64,000 bases of DNA from Mojavia pulchra JT2-VF2. GTDB lineage: Bacteria > Cyanobacteriota > Cyanobacteriia > Cyanobacteriales > Nostocaceae. Of this stretch, positions 17,733-27,509 are shown piece by piece. The notes below the pieces were generated by a model. That model was not told the DNA's origin. It did no database searches and worked only from the letters and a program-made list of their open reading frames with translations. The translations under genes were made by a program, and so were the position numbers. The number at the start of each line of letters is the position of its first letter. Position 1 is the first letter of the stretch. The stretch spans positions 186,001 through 250,000 of the forward strand of contig JAHHHN010000003.1 in NCBI GenBank assembly GCA_019359325.1. Reading direction: 5' to 3'.

Positions 17733-18494
17733 ATGAACAATTCCACCCCCGCGATCATTTTTGACAATATCGAAAAAAGCTTTGGCTCCCTAAAAGTCCT
17801 CAAAGGAATCACTGGCGAAATCAAGCGGGGAGAAGTTATCGCAGTTATTGGTTCTTCTGGTTGTGGTAAAAGTACACTCCTACGTTGCTTCAACCGCTTA
17901 GAAAGTATTAATCGTGGGCGCTTAGTAGTTAATGGTATCGATTTATCCCGTTCTGCCATCAACTATAATCAACTACGGCAGCTAAGAACCCAAGTAGGAA
18001 TGGTTTTCCAGCAATTCAATCTGTTTCCTCATCTCAGCGTCCTGGAAAATTTAACACTTGCCCCGCGTAAAGTTTTAGGAAAAACACCGAAAGAAAGCGC
18101 CCAATTAGCCGGATTGTATTTAGAAAAAGTCGGACTTTTTGACAAAGCATCAGCTTATCCCGAACAACTTTCTGGGGGACAAAAACAACGAGTTGCGATC
18201 GCTCGTAGTTTATGTATGAATCCTCAGATTATGCTATTTGATGAACCCACCAGCGCCCTAGATCCAGAACTTGTCGGGGAAGTTTTGCAAGTCATGCAAC
18301 AATTAGCCGCAGAAGGCATGACGATGGTAGTTGTCACTCATGAAATGCAATTTGCGCGAGAAGTGGCACATCAGGTAATATTTTTAGATCAAGGTCTTGT
18401 GGTAGAACAAGGTGCAGCGCATGAAGTTCTGACAAATCCACAAAGCGATCGCTTACGTACTTTCCTCAGCCGCCTCAACCCCAGAGAGTTTTAG
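17733..18494 (+). CDS. Polar amino-acid ABC transporter ATP-binding protein (GlnQ-like)
   Basis: Cytoplasmic ATPase driving the amino-acid importer encoded next to it. All ABC motifs are present: Walker A GSSGCGKST, Q-loop VFQQFNLFPH, signature LSGGQKQRVAIAR, Walker B IMLFDEPTSALDP and the H-switch VVTHEM. The length of 253 aa is standard for the HisP/GlnQ group. The ATG at 17733 is preferred over an in-frame TTG at 17721. The divergent arrangement with the fused binding protein-permease gene supports their being one transporter. Confidence 0.93.
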   Translation: MNNSTPAIIFDNIEKSFGSLKVLKGITGEIKRGEVIAVIGSSGCGKSTLLRCFNRLESINRGRLVVNGIDLSRSAINYNQLRQLRTQVGMVFQQFNLFPHLSVLENLTLAPRKVLGKTPKESAQLAGLYLEKVGLFDKASAYPEQLSGGQKQRVAIARSLCMNPQIMLFDEPTSALDPELVGEVLQVMQQLAAEGMTMVVVTHEMQFAREVAHQVIFLDQGLVVEQGAAHEVLTNPQSDRLRTFLSRLNPREF

Positions 18495-18509
18495 ATTACT
18501 CAGCGCTCT

Positions 18510-18764
18510 TTAGAGATACTCACGCAAGAACTCAAACGGATCATCGCCCCAACATGGTTCAGGTGTCATCAACAGCAGATTGGTGTGGATATCCGCTTCA
18601 ATTTCATCGCCGTCTTCCCTGTCAAAAAGTTCTGTCATTGCTTTCCAATCACGTTCTGCAATGGACGTAATTAATGGGGTATGTATGTGTAGATTTGGTG
18701 GATAATTCACGCGCGAGATTAGAGTTGACTGTCGTAAAAGTTTAGTCTCGTGGCTGTTCAACAA
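18510..18764 (-). CDS. Small hypothetical protein, possibly truncated
   Basis: An open frame of up to 84 residues with a natural-looking acidic composition, including WKAMTELFDREDGDEIEAD and PCWGDDPFEFLREYL at the C-terminus. The only upstream start is a TTG at 18764; no good Shine-Dalgarno sequence was seen. It may be the C-terminal remnant of a longer gene. It is convergent with the ABC ATPase gene, 15 bp apart. No family recognised. Confidence 0.4.
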   Translation of the reverse strand: MLNSHETKLLRQSTLISRVNYPPNLHIHTPLITSIAERDWKAMTELFDREDGDEIEADIHTNLLLMTPEPCWGDDPFEFLREYL

Positions 18765-19296
18765 TCATATTCTAGCTTTAGACTGGCTACTAAGATGCTA
18801 ATAAATAGATGGATATAGATGTCATAAGAAGGCAACTATACTGGAGGCAGAGGGAAAATAAATTCTTATACCAATTTGAAAAATGATTGCGACAGATGGA
18901 TCGCCAAAAAGCTTAGTAACTAACTCTTTCAGGATCTAAAATCCAAAATGGTATTACCTTCTGCCCTCTGCCTTTCTTCGGTCAAACCAGATTTTGTAGT
19001 TACTCACTGGAACTTTGTAAAGAACTAGCGCCAAAGCACGTTAAAATGAACCCTTAGATTTGTGTTTACCCCAATTTAGCGAGTAAGCACCGTAAAATCA
19101 AACATCAAGTTGCGGCAGCAATGCCTAAATGCTTTGAAAATTGATTTTGATGCCCTGTTTTCGAGGCTTACCCAATGCCAAAGCTTCAGAATGTAGCTAA
19201 AAAGACTATTGAGAAAAGCGATCGCATTTACAAATAACGCAGCGATGGCGAAAATAGCCCACTTTTGAGAACAGAAGTTTACAGGCAAAGAAAAAT
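18765..19296. other. Intergenic region, no gene recognised
   Basis: Mostly AT-rich sequence. It contains a short motif (TCTGCC-TCTGCCTTTCTT, near 18960-18977) also found near 6985-7006, probably a dispersed repeat remnant. A minus-strand open frame at 19076-19288 has no credible start context or similarity and is not called. Confidence 0.45.
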
Positions 19297-20553
19297 ATGC
19301 TGAGTTTTGGGCCTAATCCTAAAAACCGCCTTTATACGAATCTGAACAGTTACCTTTTATTTTTGGGTTATGTTCTGGGAGGACGGTTAAAGCGAGATAA
19401 AAAAGATATTGAACTTTTTGAAAAGGCGCTTTGCGAAAAATTTGATACTCAGCACGCAGTTTGCGTTTATCAATGTCGAGTTGGCATATATCTTGCCGTC
19501 AAAGCTTTAGTCAAGCCTGGACAAGAAGTGATTTTGTCGCCTTACACCATTGCTGACGTGATCAATATGGTGATTTTCGCGGGAGGACGTCCAGTATTTG
19601 CAGATGTTGAGCGCGAAACCTGCAATATCTCTGCTGCTGAAGTAGAGCGTCTGATTAACCCGAATACGGGAGCAGTTTTGATTACTCATTTGCATGGACT
19701 TGCTGCCAAGGCGCATGATATTAAGAGAATTTGCGATCGCTTCAATATCCCAATGATTGAAGATTGCGCTCAATCGTTTGGCGTCTACGAGCAAGGAAAA
19801 GCCGTAGGCACAATTGGCGATGCTGGTGTCTTCAGCTTTGAAATGCATAAAAATTTAACTACTTGGCTTGGAGGAGCGGTAATTTCCAACCGAGGAGATG
19901 TGGTAGAAAAGATCCGTGCTGAGTTAGAAGGTTTTTCCTATCCCCCACTCCCCGGCATTACTCGCAAAGTCAAGTCAGGATTGATACACGACATTGCTGG
20001 CTTTCCTGTTCTGTTCCAGTTATTGACCTACCCGATTGTTCGAGCTAGTTATCTTAAAGATATTGAATTTGTGAACAAAAAAGTTCGCAGAAAACCCCAG
20101 GAAAGCAAGCCAGCAGAACATCTGCCTGAAGTATATAAGTCCTGGTATACACCATTCCAGGCTCGCCTTGGTTTATCACAGCTTAATAACATTGATCGTG
20201 ATATCAAAACGAGGATTGACAACGCCCTGCTTTATTACGAGAAGCTCAAAGATATTGATGAATTAATCTTGCCTCCTCTGCGAACCGACGGATCTCATAC
20301 ATATCTTTGGTTTCCAGTTCAATATTCCAATCGGGATGAGCTTCTGCGATTTATGTACAGTCATAATCGAGATATAGCAGCTGGTCATTTTACCAGCACT
20401 GCTGATTCACCCATGTTTCAAGAATTTTATCGTGATTGTCCAAATTCTAGGAAAGTTGAGAAAGAGCTATTCTATCTGCCAACCTATCCTCGCTATTCTC
20501 GCAGTGAAGTTGAGAAAAACATTCAAGTAATTCGACAATATTTTCATTGCTAG
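19297..20553 (+). CDS. DegT/DnrJ/EryC1/StrS-type PLP-dependent aminotransferase
   Basis: Sugar aminotransferase family enzyme that would transaminate a keto-sugar nucleotide, or an AHBA-synthase-like relative. Seen: VILSPYTIADVINMVIFAGG and FADVERETCNIS of the N-terminal fold, IEDCAQSFG (the PLP-ring Asp region), and SFEMHKNLTTWLGGA, where the Lys is the expected PLP Schiff-base residue. The usual neighbour Ser-Phe is kept, but the segment reads MHKNLTTW instead of the commoner HK-x-LT-x-GEGG, a variant pattern. Length 418 aa is normal. It stands apart from the polysaccharide cluster; the next gene encodes an oxidoreductase about 1 kb away. Confidence 0.82.
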   Translation: MLSFGPNPKNRLYTNLNSYLLFLGYVLGGRLKRDKKDIELFEKALCEKFDTQHAVCVYQCRVGIYLAVKALVKPGQEVILSPYTIADVINMVIFAGGRPVFADVERETCNISAAEVERLINPNTGAVLITHLHGLAAKAHDIKRICDRFNIPMIEDCAQSFGVYEQGKAVGTIGDAGVFSFEMHKNLTTWLGGAVISNRGDVVEKIRAELEGFSYPPLPGITRKVKSGLIHDIAGFPVLFQLLTYPIVRASYLKDIEFVNKKVRRKPQESKPAEHLPEVYKSWYTPFQARLGLSQLNNIDRDIKTRIDNALLYYEKLKDIDELILPPLRTDGSHTYLWFPVQYSNRDELLRFMYSHNRDIAAGHFTSTADSPMFQEFYRDCPNSRKVEKELFYLPTYPRYSRSEVEKNIQVIRQYFHC

Positions 20554-21590
20554 GTGCGATACAGCGGGTTTCAAGTTAGTGAAGTATACAATTAGTTTTC
20601 CAAGCCAAGTATCAAGCTTGTTGTAATTCAGAATTCAGAATTATCTGTAGGTTGCGAAACAAAAAGCCTTCCACCTTCTCCTTTATATAAATATATCAAG
20701 AAGAGTAAATTAGTTTAAATAAAAGACTCAAAATTAATCATGGCAGACAGCTAAAACTTAGATATAGCAAAAGATTTGCCATATTTGAGATTAATTAAAT
20801 CTGTGAGAATATATATAATTAAATTTATGAAAAATTCAATTTTAGGTATGCGCTATGAAATTTTCTATATAGCAAATACTCAACCTACCATATTAGAGCC
20901 ACGTTGCCAATAGAAAAGGTATGAAGAGTTAAAAAAGATTAGTTATGGGTTATGTAAAAACTAATAGAATCCAGCATTAATTTGTGTAAAATTTATACTA
21001 ATTTAGTAACAAGTTTATTGCTAACAATTGATATTAATGTTAATAAATTTTCTGTGATGAAGCAGGTAATATTATGACCGCTGAATTACTTACAATTTGT
21101 CATTATATCGCAACGATAGCGAAGCGAGGCAGCGATCGCAGTAATTTTGAGTTTGCCATCCTTGGCGCTTTATACCCTTTGGTAAAGCTACGCCTACCTA
21201 ATCACAAGTGGTTAATCGAACCTTCTATAACTGATGAATTAGATGCAATAAATAAACTTTATAAAAAAATTAAAGTGATATGTACCAAAATTGTACTAAC
21301 AGCATTACTCTTATTTTGTATTTTTACTAATAACATAAGCTAATTTTATTGAGCAAAATTTTCCACAATTTCACTTTTTTAAGTCATATTTACTCCATTA
21401 CACTCGTTGTTACACCTTAGTAGATTGCAAAGGTATTGATTGAATTTAATAACTGATTTATTAACTAGATGTTGATTCTGTGTTTGCTTAATTTGATGCT
21501 GTTGCTACTTGATTTGTAAAATTTTCAAAAAACAAAAACCGCCAATTTATTTCTGATGCAGTTCTCATTTAGCTTGTGGGTAGTGAAACG
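20554..21590. other. Long AT-rich intergenic region with one weak open frame
   Basis: About 1 kb with no recognised gene. An open frame at 21074-21343 (89 codons) has an ATG preceded by a purine-rich stretch and a C-terminal hydrophobic segment, but no similarity and a HIP1-containing insertion-like stretch in the middle; it is possible but unsupported. No terminator or repeat of note was identified. Confidence 0.4.
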
Positions 21591-23258
21591 ATGTTGATTG
21601 ATGCTGAAACATTTCAGGATGGAACTACCTTTGTTTCAGATGTTGCAGTGGTTGGAGCTGGGCCGGCAGGTATTGTTCTGGCACTAGAGTTAGCTAAGGC
21701 TGGATACAATGTTGCCCTTCTAGAAAGTGGACGTTTTTGTTTCTCAGAAGCGATTCAGAATCTAGGTGAAGCCAGTTACTTCGATCCGAAATTCCATCAG
21801 TCAATGTCAGAATGTACCCGCCGACAGGTAGGAGGAACATCTGTAATATGGGGCGGGCGTTGTGTGCCTTACGACCCCGTAGATTTCGATAAACGAAGCT
21901 ATATTCCTCACTCATCCTGGCCCGTCACCTATGAAGAGATCCAAACCTACTTCGCAAGGGCATGTAACTATTTCTTGTGCGGTAAAGCAGAATTTAATAT
22001 TAAAAATATCCCAAATATCAAGCACAAGTCTATTGTTCCGGGGTTGCCTGATGAACAAGTACTCACCTCAACCTTAGAACGGTGGTCTCTTCCCACCAAT
22101 TTTGCTAAAGAGTACTTCAATGAGTTGAAGCAGTATAAGCAAATCAAGCTACTTTACGGTTTAACGTGTACCGAGATTGAATCGAACGACTCAGGATCTC
22201 AGGTAGAAGCACTTCAAACAAAAACTCTTGGTGGCAAAACCCTTCGTGTGAAAGCTCGCAAATATGTATTGGCGGGCGGTGGTTTGAACACCACACGCTT
22301 GCTTCTAGCATCTGACCAAAAGCACCCTGGCGGTATCGGAAATCACAGCGGGGTTTTGGGAAAGTTTTACATGGGGCATCTTTCTGGAGATATTGCAGTT
22401 GTTCATTTTAATACCTCTCCCAGAGAAACGATTTTCGGGTTTGACCGAGATTCAGATAATATTTACTTGCGACGGCGCTTCTCGTTCACTCGGAAGTTCC
22501 TGCATGAGAAAGAACTGACAAACATTGTGGCTTGGCTCGGAACCCCAAAATTTTACGATCCATCGCACGGAAACGGCATATTATCGCTCGCATATCTGGC
22601 ATTGAACTCACCAACGCTTGGAAAGTACTTGACTGCCAAAGCCATTAGAAAGTCATTGATAGGAGAAGTTAAAGGGATCTACCAGGCGCATATAATGAAT
22701 ATGCTTAAGGATTTCGCAAAAATACCTTCCTTTGTCTCTTGCTTCGGTTATGCGCGGTTTATTGCCAAAAGAAAAATCCCCGCATTATTTGTTTACAGTG
22801 CTGCTAACGAATATCCTTTGCACTACCACAGTGAGCAAGTACCAAATCCAGATAGTACGGTTAGCCTGTCCGATGAGCGGGATGAGTTGGGGATGCGTAG
22901 ACTCAAGATCAATCGTCGCTGTACCTCCCAAGACATTGAAAGTGTTTTGAGATCTCACGAGTACTGGGATGCACACTTGAGGAAGCACGGCTGCGGTTAT
23001 TTGAAGTACCTAAGTGATGATCCTAAAGCGAGTATATGGGATCAAACCAAAGATGGGTTTCATCAAGTTGGCACGACTCGAATGTCCGATAATTCAAGAA
23101 CTGGTGTTGTCGGGCCAAATTGCAATATTCATGGATTTAATGATTTGTTTGTTGCAAGTAGTTCGGTTTTCGTAACATCCAGTCAGGCAAACCCCACATT
23201 TATGATTGTGGCGTTTGCCTTAAGATTGGCAGATTACTTGAAAAAGCAACTTGCGTAA
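21591..23258 (+). CDS. GMC-type FAD-dependent oxidoreductase
   Basis: Flavoprotein of the glucose-methanol-choline superfamily, expected to oxidise an alcohol or sugar group. The FAD-binding motif VGAGPAGIVLALELAKAG is near residues 20-37, followed by GGTSVIWGGRCVPYDP, the substrate/FAD loop. The C-terminal block HQVGTTRMSD and DLFVASSSVFVTSSQANPT is typical of GMC enzymes; the His of HQVGTTRM is the usual active-site position. An in-frame GTG at 21576 is an alternative start. Length about 555 aa is normal. No signal peptide is seen. Substrate unknown. Confidence 0.85.
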   Translation: MLIDAETFQDGTTFVSDVAVVGAGPAGIVLALELAKAGYNVALLESGRFCFSEAIQNLGEASYFDPKFHQSMSECTRRQVGGTSVIWGGRCVPYDPVDFDKRSYIPHSSWPVTYEEIQTYFARACNYFLCGKAEFNIKNIPNIKHKSIVPGLPDEQVLTSTLERWSLPTNFAKEYFNELKQYKQIKLLYGLTCTEIESNDSGSQVEALQTKTLGGKTLRVKARKYVLAGGGLNTTRLLLASDQKHPGGIGNHSGVLGKFYMGHLSGDIAVVHFNTSPRETIFGFDRDSDNIYLRRRFSFTRKFLHEKELTNIVAWLGTPKFYDPSHGNGILSLAYLALNSPTLGKYLTAKAIRKSLIGEVKGIYQAHIMNMLKDFAKIPSFVSCFGYARFIAKRKIPALFVYSAANEYPLHYHSEQVPNPDSTVSLSDERDELGMRRLKINRRCTSQDIESVLRSHEYWDAHLRKHGCGYLKYLSDDPKASIWDQTKDGFHQVGTTRMSDNSRTGVVGPNCNIHGFNDLFVASSSVFVTSSQANPTFMIVAFALRLADYLKKQLA

Positions 23259-23308
23259 CAGAAGGATGTCCTGCCGAGTGGGTTGCTCATACCAAGTTGC
23301 AATCAAAA

Positions 23309-23360
23309 GTAGCAACTGTCATTGCGAGCGAAACAAAGTGGAGCGAAGCAATCTCCGCTT
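23309..23360. repeat. Dispersed repeat of the GTCATTGCGAGCGA type
   Basis: The sequence GTCATTGCGAGCGA, followed by GGAGCGAAGCAATC, is a widespread dispersed bacterial repeat motif. It lies in the 310-bp gap between the GMC oxidoreductase and the next membrane-protein gene; nothing else was recognised in that gap. Confidence 0.6.
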
Positions 23361-23568
23361 TTAGCATCAGCTTACCACAGGCTTTCGTCATCGGTGGAAT
23401 ACCAAACTTTTGCCGACATGGGTTAAAACTTTGGTAGCATTCCGTACTTTAGTAAAATTTCGTGCATTCGTTGGTTAAATACGCATATCGATGTATTTGC
23501 CGCCCATAGAGCTAAGTTTGGGTAAGTTTGGCCTTAAAAATTTACAAAGTACCCTATGTGCTTAATAA

Positions 23569-24831
23569 ATGGCATATAAAGAGGGAATTATAAAAACTAA
23601 AAATTATTTGCTCCAGTTTGAGCATTTACTGATCATGACAAAGCAGAATTTTTTAGAACTGGCAAAGCAGAACCTACAAGGGTTTTACTGGCCTGCATGG
23701 TTTCCATATCCTAGTTCTTGGTTCAGAGCGTTAATTTTAGTTCCGATCGCATTGCCTGGTACACATTTAATAGTGTGGGGATTAACGGGAATAATTATAT
23801 CTTTTGTTGAAAATAGACCTTTACTTTTATCGTTTTCTCTTTGGTTTGGAATATTCCTACCAACAGTTTTTTTAGCTTTTTTATATCATTTTATTTGGTA
23901 TATATGGCAGAGGCGAAACTCAAAAAACACTTTATCTAAACTGATACCTAGTTGCAGCAGCATTTGGCAAGGTTTTTATACTACATTCGTATTAGCTTTG
24001 TCCTTTATTATTATAGTAGCTTTGTTTACAGAATTGACGTTTTTAGAATGCAAATACTCTCAAATAGCTAAATCTTTAAATATATGTAATAAATATTTAA
24101 CTGAACGTACAATCAAATCAATTTTTAGTAGTATTGAAAATAAAAAGTTTTTTGTACAACCTTGGTTTATAATTTGGATTTTTAATGTCAGTTATCTTTT
24201 TCAATTAGAGCTTTTATTCAAAAAAATATTGAATAATCAACTAAAATTAATATGGAAAAATAAATATAAATTTAATAAAAATGATGCTGTTAGGCTAGAA
24301 AATACTGATTTACCGAATGATAAGCAAGATAACAAAAACAAAAAACATCAGCGTCAAATACTAGAAGCCAGCCAGAAATATTATAATAAAAGTAAAAATA
24401 ATAAGTTGGTTAAACTAATATTTAATTTATTAGCAATAGGTGGCACAGGACTATTTTTATTTACTAAAGTTCCTTTAATAAAAAATAATTTGTCACTTTA
24501 TATTTCTTCTCCTAATATATCATCAAAAATCACGTTTAATCCTGATGTATTCCAACAAGCTGGTAATAAAGCAATTAGTACAGCCAACTTAGCGCAATCA
24601 ACAATCCCTGAAAAAGAATGGAAAAAAGTAATAATTCAATGGCAAGCAGCAACCTCACTCATGAAAACAGTGCCACCTGCTAACCCTAATGATGCAACAG
24701 GACAACAACGAATCACTAAGTATAAAAAAAAGTTGAGATCCACGAAGCGATGTAGTGAAGGTTCAGTGATTAAAGGTAGTGATGGAGTACAAGTACAGTG
24801 CGTTAGAAATAAATGGGTTCCCAAGCTTTGA
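23569..24831 (+). CDS. Hypothetical multi-spanning membrane protein
   Basis: Function unknown. There are about five hydrophobic segments: two in residues 50-105, one near 135-155, one near 195-215 and one near 285-300. A Lys/Asn-rich cytoplasmic loop joins them. The C-terminal part has WQAATSLMKTVPPANPN, a short motif that recurs at the ends of many cyanobacterial proteins of unknown role, and a Cys pair (RCSEG and VQCVRN). An ATG at 23635 is a possible later start. The low GC of the middle part differs from its neighbours. Confidence 0.65.
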   Translation: MAYKEGIIKTKNYLLQFEHLLIMTKQNFLELAKQNLQGFYWPAWFPYPSSWFRALILVPIALPGTHLIVWGLTGIIISFVENRPLLLSFSLWFGIFLPTVFLAFLYHFIWYIWQRRNSKNTLSKLIPSCSSIWQGFYTTFVLALSFIIIVALFTELTFLECKYSQIAKSLNICNKYLTERTIKSIFSSIENKKFFVQPWFIIWIFNVSYLFQLELLFKKILNNQLKLIWKNKYKFNKNDAVRLENTDLPNDKQDNKNKKHQRQILEASQKYYNKSKNNKLVKLIFNLLAIGGTGLFLFTKVPLIKNNLSLYISSPNISSKITFNPDVFQQAGNKAISTANLAQSTIPEKEWKKVIIQWQAATSLMKTVPPANPNDATGQQRITKYKKKLRSTKRCSEGSVIKGSDGVQVQCVRNKWVPKL

Positions 24832-24865
24832 CTCCGCTTTAAGTATTTGATTGCAAGAAGCAAGG

Positions 24866-25513
24866 CTATGCTTCGACTAATTCGATGCCAAAAACTTCTG
24901 CAAAAGACTGTGCTACATGAAAACGTACTTCTTGACAGGTAATCTCAGGAATCCATTCGGTTAAACTAGCTACAGACTTATCAGCAATGCCGCAGGGAAT
25001 AATACGCTCAAAGCCTGCCATATCGGGACATACATTTAATGCAAAGCCGTGCATAGTAATCCAACGGCTGACTTTAATACCAATAGCAGCAACTTTACGT
25101 CCTTCTAACCAAACACCTGTAAAAGAAGGGATGCGATCGCCTTGCAAACCGTAAACTGCTAATACCCGGATTAAGACTTCTTCTAATTGCCGCAAGTACC
25201 AGTGTAGGTCTTTGTGATAACGTTGCAAATTTAAAATTGGATAGCCCACAAGTTGGCCGGGGCAATGGTAAGTGACTTCGCCGCCGCGTTCAACTCTATG
25301 TACATCAAACTTACTTGTATCAAGGTCAAATTTGAGAAACTCTGAATTACCTCCTTGTCCTAAAGTGTAGACGGGGGGATGTTCTAGTAAAATTAACACG
25401 TCATCCAGGCTGGGTTGTTGAATGCGATCGCCCACAAGCGATCGTTGCCATTGCAGCGCGTCCAAGTAGGGCAATAATCCTTTGTTATATAGTAAACAGC
25501 GGCGTCGGTACAT
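24866..25513 (-). CDS. lipB: Octanoyltransferase LipB
   Basis: Transfers octanoate from octanoyl-ACP to the lipoyl domains of 2-oxoacid dehydrogenases or the glycine-cleavage H protein; first step of lipoate synthesis. Seen: [13 protein letters not shown], the signature [42 protein letters not shown] with the conserved Lys, and the acyl-accepting Cys of [12 protein letters not shown]. The ATG at 25513 gives 215 aa, the usual size; a TTG at 25570 would add residues of no family likeness. LipA is not in the window. Confidence 0.95.
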   Translation of the reverse strand: MYRRRCLLYNKGLLPYLDALQWQRSLVGDRIQQPSLDDVLILLEHPPVYTLGQGGNSEFLKFDLDTSKFDVHRVERGGEVTYHCPGQLVGYPILNLQRYHKDLHWYLRQLEEVLIRVLAVYGLQGDRIPSFTGVWLEGRKVAAIGIKVSRWITMHGFALNVCPDMAGFERIIPCGIADKSVASLTEWIPEITCQEVRFHVAQSFAEVFGIELVEA

Positions 25514-26149
25514 TTTATTACTACAAATTCTCCTAAAAATCAACTTGTTTTGGGGACAAATATATTTCAAGTCGCCAGTAGAGAGTCAATAAATGTCAAG
25601 CTTTGCAAAGGATTTTAAAGGAAAGTCAAGGGAACCCACTTTAGAAAATACAAAGTGCTAGTTTGAATATATAACCTCAATGGTGTTGGGAGGAATTATC
25701 TGCAATAAGCATCACGCCAAAACAAGAGGAAAAATGTACTGGCTAATGATGTCTAATAAATTGTTTGTTAATTGTTTACATTCCCAAAAATCTAATATTC
25801 TCTATCAAAAGCAAACGAACCCCTGGAACTCAAAAGGAACAACTACCAACAGTTATGTAAGCATTGCTCCAACACAAAAGGCAGGTCAAATATTTGCTGC
25901 TCAGACTGCCTCACTCAGGCATTTGTGTGGGTATTCAATTGCCTTGCAAACAATTGGAAACTAGTGCAGAGATAGAGGAATTAATCAAAGGGATGCGTAA
26001 TAACAAAAAAGAAACAGCAATATGATAGTAGGCACATCAAAAGTACATAACAATAATTTACATATTGTTTTGGCGGCAGTGATAGACCTTACCGCAATTT
26101 CATGTCATACATTACAAATTCACATTAAATATTGAGCGGGAGAGTTTAC
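25514..26149. other. Intergenic region between lipB and the HPF/LrtA gene
   Basis: No recognised gene. An open frame at 25680-25964 has poor composition and no similarity. The part nearest to 26150 is expected to hold the promoter and leader of the HPF/LrtA gene; long leaders are known for cyanobacterial lrtA, but no regulatory element could be defined here. Confidence 0.4.
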
Positions 26150-26815
26150 ATGAAGCTTGTCATCCACGGCAAAAATATTGAAATTACCGATGCGATTCGG
26201 GAATATGTACATCAAAAAATAGAAAAGGCAGTTAGTCACTTTCAGAACATCACAAATGAAGTGGATGTCCACTTAAGCGTAGCCCGCAATCCGCGAATTA
26301 ATCCCAGACAAGCGGCTGAAGTCACTATCTATGCCAATGGTAGCGTCATCCGTGCCGAGGAAAGCAGCGAAAACCTATATGCAAGTATTGATTTAGTTGC
26401 AGATAAGATTGCCCGTCAACTCCGTAAATATAAGGAAAGGCGTCAAGATAAGAAAACTCATGCCCAACCCACTAACGAAGTATTAACCCCAGAAGCAGTA
26501 GTAGTTACAGATTTAATAGGCGATCGCACTCCCGAACTACCTAATGAAGTCGTCCGCACTAAATATTTCTCTATGCCACCAATGACTGTTGCAGAAGCTT
26601 TAGAACAACTGCAACTGGTGGGACATGACTTTTATATGTTCCACAATTCTGAAACTGGCGAAATCAACGTTATTTATGAACGCAATCACGGCGGTTATGG
26701 TGTGATTCAACCCCGTCATAATAATGCAAACACTAACGGTAATAACAATGGCAAGAATGGCAAAGCAGCCCATGCTAATTTTGTCATGCCAGAAAAATCG
26801 CATTTGAATAAATAA
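26150..26815 (+). CDS. lrtA: Ribosome hibernation-promoting factor, long form (LrtA)
   Basis: Binds the small ribosomal subunit and promotes inactive 100S dimers in the dark or in starvation; known as the light-repressed transcript protein in cyanobacteria. The N-terminal domain (about 1-105) starts [19 protein letters not shown] and is beta-alpha-beta with the basic [13 protein letters not shown] segment. The C-terminal dimerisation domain has [20 protein letters not shown] and [18 protein letters not shown]. Length 221 aa marks the long form. A Gly/Asn-rich tail follows. GGGAG precedes the ATG. Converges on the peroxiredoxin gene. Confidence 0.93.
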   Translation: MKLVIHGKNIEITDAIREYVHQKIEKAVSHFQNITNEVDVHLSVARNPRINPRQAAEVTIYANGSVIRAEESSENLYASIDLVADKIARQLRKYKERRQDKKTHAQPTNEVLTPEAVVVTDLIGDRTPELPNEVVRTKYFSMPPMTVAEALEQLQLVGHDFYMFHNSETGEINVIYERNHGGYGVIQPRHNNANTNGNNNGKNGKAAHANFVMPEKSHLNK

Positions 26816-26825
26816 GGCGATCGGG

Positions 26826-26906
26826 TGCTGGTGACTAGGGACTGGTGACTAGGAAAAATCTTTCCCAATACCCAATCACCAGTACCCAATACCCAATCCC
26901 CAATCC
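26826..26906. repeat. Degenerate heptamer repeat with partial inverted symmetry
   Basis: The left half repeats GGTGACTAGG-like units; the right half repeats ACCCAAT/CCCCAAT heptamers, and the two halves are partly complementary (GGGACTGGTGACTAGG against CCCAATCACCAGTACCC). It separates the convergent HPF and peroxiredoxin genes and could fold as a hairpin. A role as a two-way terminator is only a guess. Confidence 0.6.
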
Positions 26907-26907
26907 C

Positions 26908-27369
26908 TTACTTCGCTGAAAGCTGTTGCAAGGTTTTCAGCGCTTCCTCAACGTGACCTTGAAAGTTAAACATCGAATCAAAAACATATTGCACAACTCC
27001 CTGTTGGTCAATGATGTAAGTAACACGGCCAGGGACTAAACCAAAGGCTGTTGTTGCACCGTATAACTTCCGAACTTGGTTGCCTTTATCACTCAAAAGA
27101 GTAAATGGTAGATTGTACTTCGCGGCAAATCTTTGGTGCGATTCGTTAGAGTCACCACTTACGCCGATAACCTCAGCGCCAGCGGTTTTAAACACCTCAT
27201 ATTGATCGCGAAAGGCGCAGGATTGAGCCGTACATCCAGGTGTGTCATCCTTAGGATAAAAGTAGAGAACTACGGCTTGTTTACCGCGGAAATCTTTAAG
27301 GCTCACTGTTGAGCCGTTTTGGGCTGGTAGAGTGAAATCAGGAGCGGTATCTCCAACTTTAACTGGCAT
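26908..27369 (-). CDS. bcp: Peroxiredoxin of the Bcp/PrxQ type
   Basis: Thiol peroxidase reducing H2O2 and organic hydroperoxides, using thioredoxin as reductant. The core [14 protein letters not shown] holds the peroxidatic Cys (PGCT) and a second Cys five residues later, the PrxQ arrangement that forms an intramolecular disulfide. Other motifs: [19 protein letters not shown] and [17 protein letters not shown]. The ATG at 27369 gives 153 aa, the family size; a TTG at 27387 is less likely. No signal peptide, so cytoplasmic or thylakoid-associated as in other cyanobacteria. Confidence 0.93.
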   Translation of the reverse strand: MPVKVGDTAPDFTLPAQNGSTVSLKDFRGKQAVVLYFYPKDDTPGCTAQSCAFRDQYEVFKTAGAEVIGVSGDSNESHQRFAAKYNLPFTLLSDKGNQVRKLYGATTAFGLVPGRVTYIIDQQGVVQYVFDSMFNFQGHVEEALKTLQQLSAK

Positions 27370-27509
27370 AGTTATTAAAAAATTCAAAATTTTGATGCTG
27401 TCGCAAAAGTCCTTTACAAAATTTTAACTTGTGTGTTGGTCTAAAAACTTTGCTTGCTCGTCTGCAACAGGAGGGTTACTGTTAGATCCTCAAATATAAA
27501 ATTCCGCCT

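Noticed and set aside
19076-19288. 70-codon minus-strand open frame
   Set aside because: No start context or similarity; the hydrophobic look comes from AT-rich sequence.
21074-21343. 89-codon open frame in the 1-kb gap
   Set aside because: Possible but unsupported: no similarity, and an insertion-like stretch lies in the middle. It is mentioned only in the gap entry.
25680-25964. 94-codon open frame between lipB and lrtA
   Set aside because: Composition is not protein-like, and it has no similarity or Shine-Dalgarno sequence.
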